DNA from: Chloroflexota bacterium
GTDB taxonomy: Bacteria > Chloroflexota > Dehalococcoidia > Lucifugimonadales > Australimonadaceae
Length of the DNA: 5,813 nucleotides
Assembly (NCBI GenBank): GCA_028875085.1
Contig: JAPPFU010000028.1
Location: 1-5,813, forward strand
Direction: 5' to 3'
In this document: piece by piece, positions 5,463 through 5,813 of the stretch
Numbering within the stretch: the first letter of the stretch is position 1
How the letters are laid out: each line of letters begins with the position of its first letter
Made by a program: the position numbers and the translations under genes
Notes under the pieces: model-generated
Databases searched by the model: none
Told to the model about the DNA's origin: nothing
What the model saw: only the letters and a program-made list of their open reading frames with translations

Positions 5463-5813
5463 CTATGGGCGCGCGCCTGCAAGAATCGCGGGAATCTCGG
5501 CGGCGATCGATCCCGAAAGGCGCGGCCCCATGTGCGTTACCACGCGGGCCGACGCGTAGGTTCCCAGGCGCGCGGCGTCGCGGGCGCCGTAGCCGTGAGT
5601 GAGGCCGTAGACCACGCCGGCGGCATACTGATCGCCTGCGCCCGTGGTGTCCATTACGCGCACGCGGTGGCCTTCCACGGCCAGCGTCTCGCCGCGCTCC
5701 CATAGCAGCGAGCCGTCGGCGCCGCAGGTCATGAAGACGCGCTCGACCTCGGCGCCAAGGGCGGCCAGGGACGCGCGGCGGAGTTCAGGGGACGGCTTGA
5801 GGGTGTCGAGCGT
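5463..5813 (-). CDS. PfkB-family sugar/nucleoside kinase, adenosine kinase-like (5' end missing)
   Basis: The frame is open from the window's right edge to the TAG at 5463-5465, giving the C-terminal 116 residues; an internal Met at 5732 is not the start. The PfkB signature 2 is MDTTGAGDQYAAGVVYGL, carrying the catalytic-base Asp and the GAGD anion hole. It is preceded by the family strand VFMTCGADGSLLWERGE and followed by DAARLGTYASARVVTHMGPR, whose order and wording resemble the adenosine kinase/ribokinase-like branch. KPSPELRR near the left of the fragment resembles the usual NxxE-type region (here S-P-E), placed before the ATP-binding strand. A full protein should be about 300-340 residues, so some two-thirds lies outside. 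Likely reaction: ATP-dependent phosphorylation of a nucleoside or sugar hydroxyl in the cytoplasm; the substrate is uncertain because the substrate-binding N-terminal half is not visible. Confidence 0.9.
   Translation of the reverse strand, partial: TLDTLKPSPELRRASLAALGAEVERVFMTCGADGSLLWERGETLAVEGHRVRVMDTTGAGDQYAAGVVYGLTHGYGARDAARLGTYASARVVTHMGPRLSGSIAAEIPAILAGARP

Overview
The window is a dense, GC-rich (roughly two-thirds GC by eye) bacterial chromosomal segment with seven protein genes, two of them cut by the window edges, and short intergenic gaps. The gene content is a cobalamin-free mix of soil or marine heterotroph functions: an amidohydrolase-2 type metal hydrolase, a PPOX-class F420-dependent flavin-fold protein, a METTL27-like methyltransferase, a meta-cleavage-type alpha/beta hydrolase and an adenosine-kinase-like PfkB protein. 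Together with a 29-base palindromic intergenic element, it fits a Chloroflexota-like (Dehalococcoidia/SAR202-type) or actinobacteria-like genome. That placement is an inference from gene flavour only; no rRNA or marker gene is present.

Layout. Bases 1-1435 (+): the 3' part of an amidohydrolase, followed with a one-base TAATG overlap by a HAD-IA phosphatase-type hydrolase. Bases 1436-1596: a 161-base gap with a short direct repeat and a strong Shine-Dalgarno. Bases 1597-2226 (+): a class I SAM-dependent methyltransferase. Bases 2244-4366 (-): a tight three-gene unit, read right to left as GNAT acetyltransferase, ChrA-type two-domain chromate transporter, and PPOX/F420 family protein. It ends 17 bases from the convergent methyltransferase stop. 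Bases 4367-4445: a 79-base divergent control region. On the minus strand it has a perfect TATAAT six bases before the GNAT GTG, suggesting a leaderless transcript. On the plus strand it has a plausible sigma-70-type promoter and a good Shine-Dalgarno. Bases 4446-5375 (+): an alpha/beta hydrolase. Bases 5376-5462: a convergent gap holding the perfect palindrome. Bases 5463-5813 (-): the C-terminal part of a PfkB carbohydrate/nucleoside kinase.

How the genes work together. Only two sets look co-transcribed: amidohydrolase plus HAD hydrolase, and GNAT-chrA-PPOX. Neither forms an obvious pathway. The second couples a predicted anion (chromate) exporter with an oxidoreductase-type fold and an acetyltransferase, which could be an oxyanion or redox stress module, but nothing in the sequence proves it. 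I found no mobile element, CRISPR array, RNA gene or toxin-antitoxin pair, and no convincing undescribed system. The items most worth a second look are the palindromic repeat, the leaderless-type promoter, and the Asn at the expected catalytic-acid position of the alpha/beta hydrolase.
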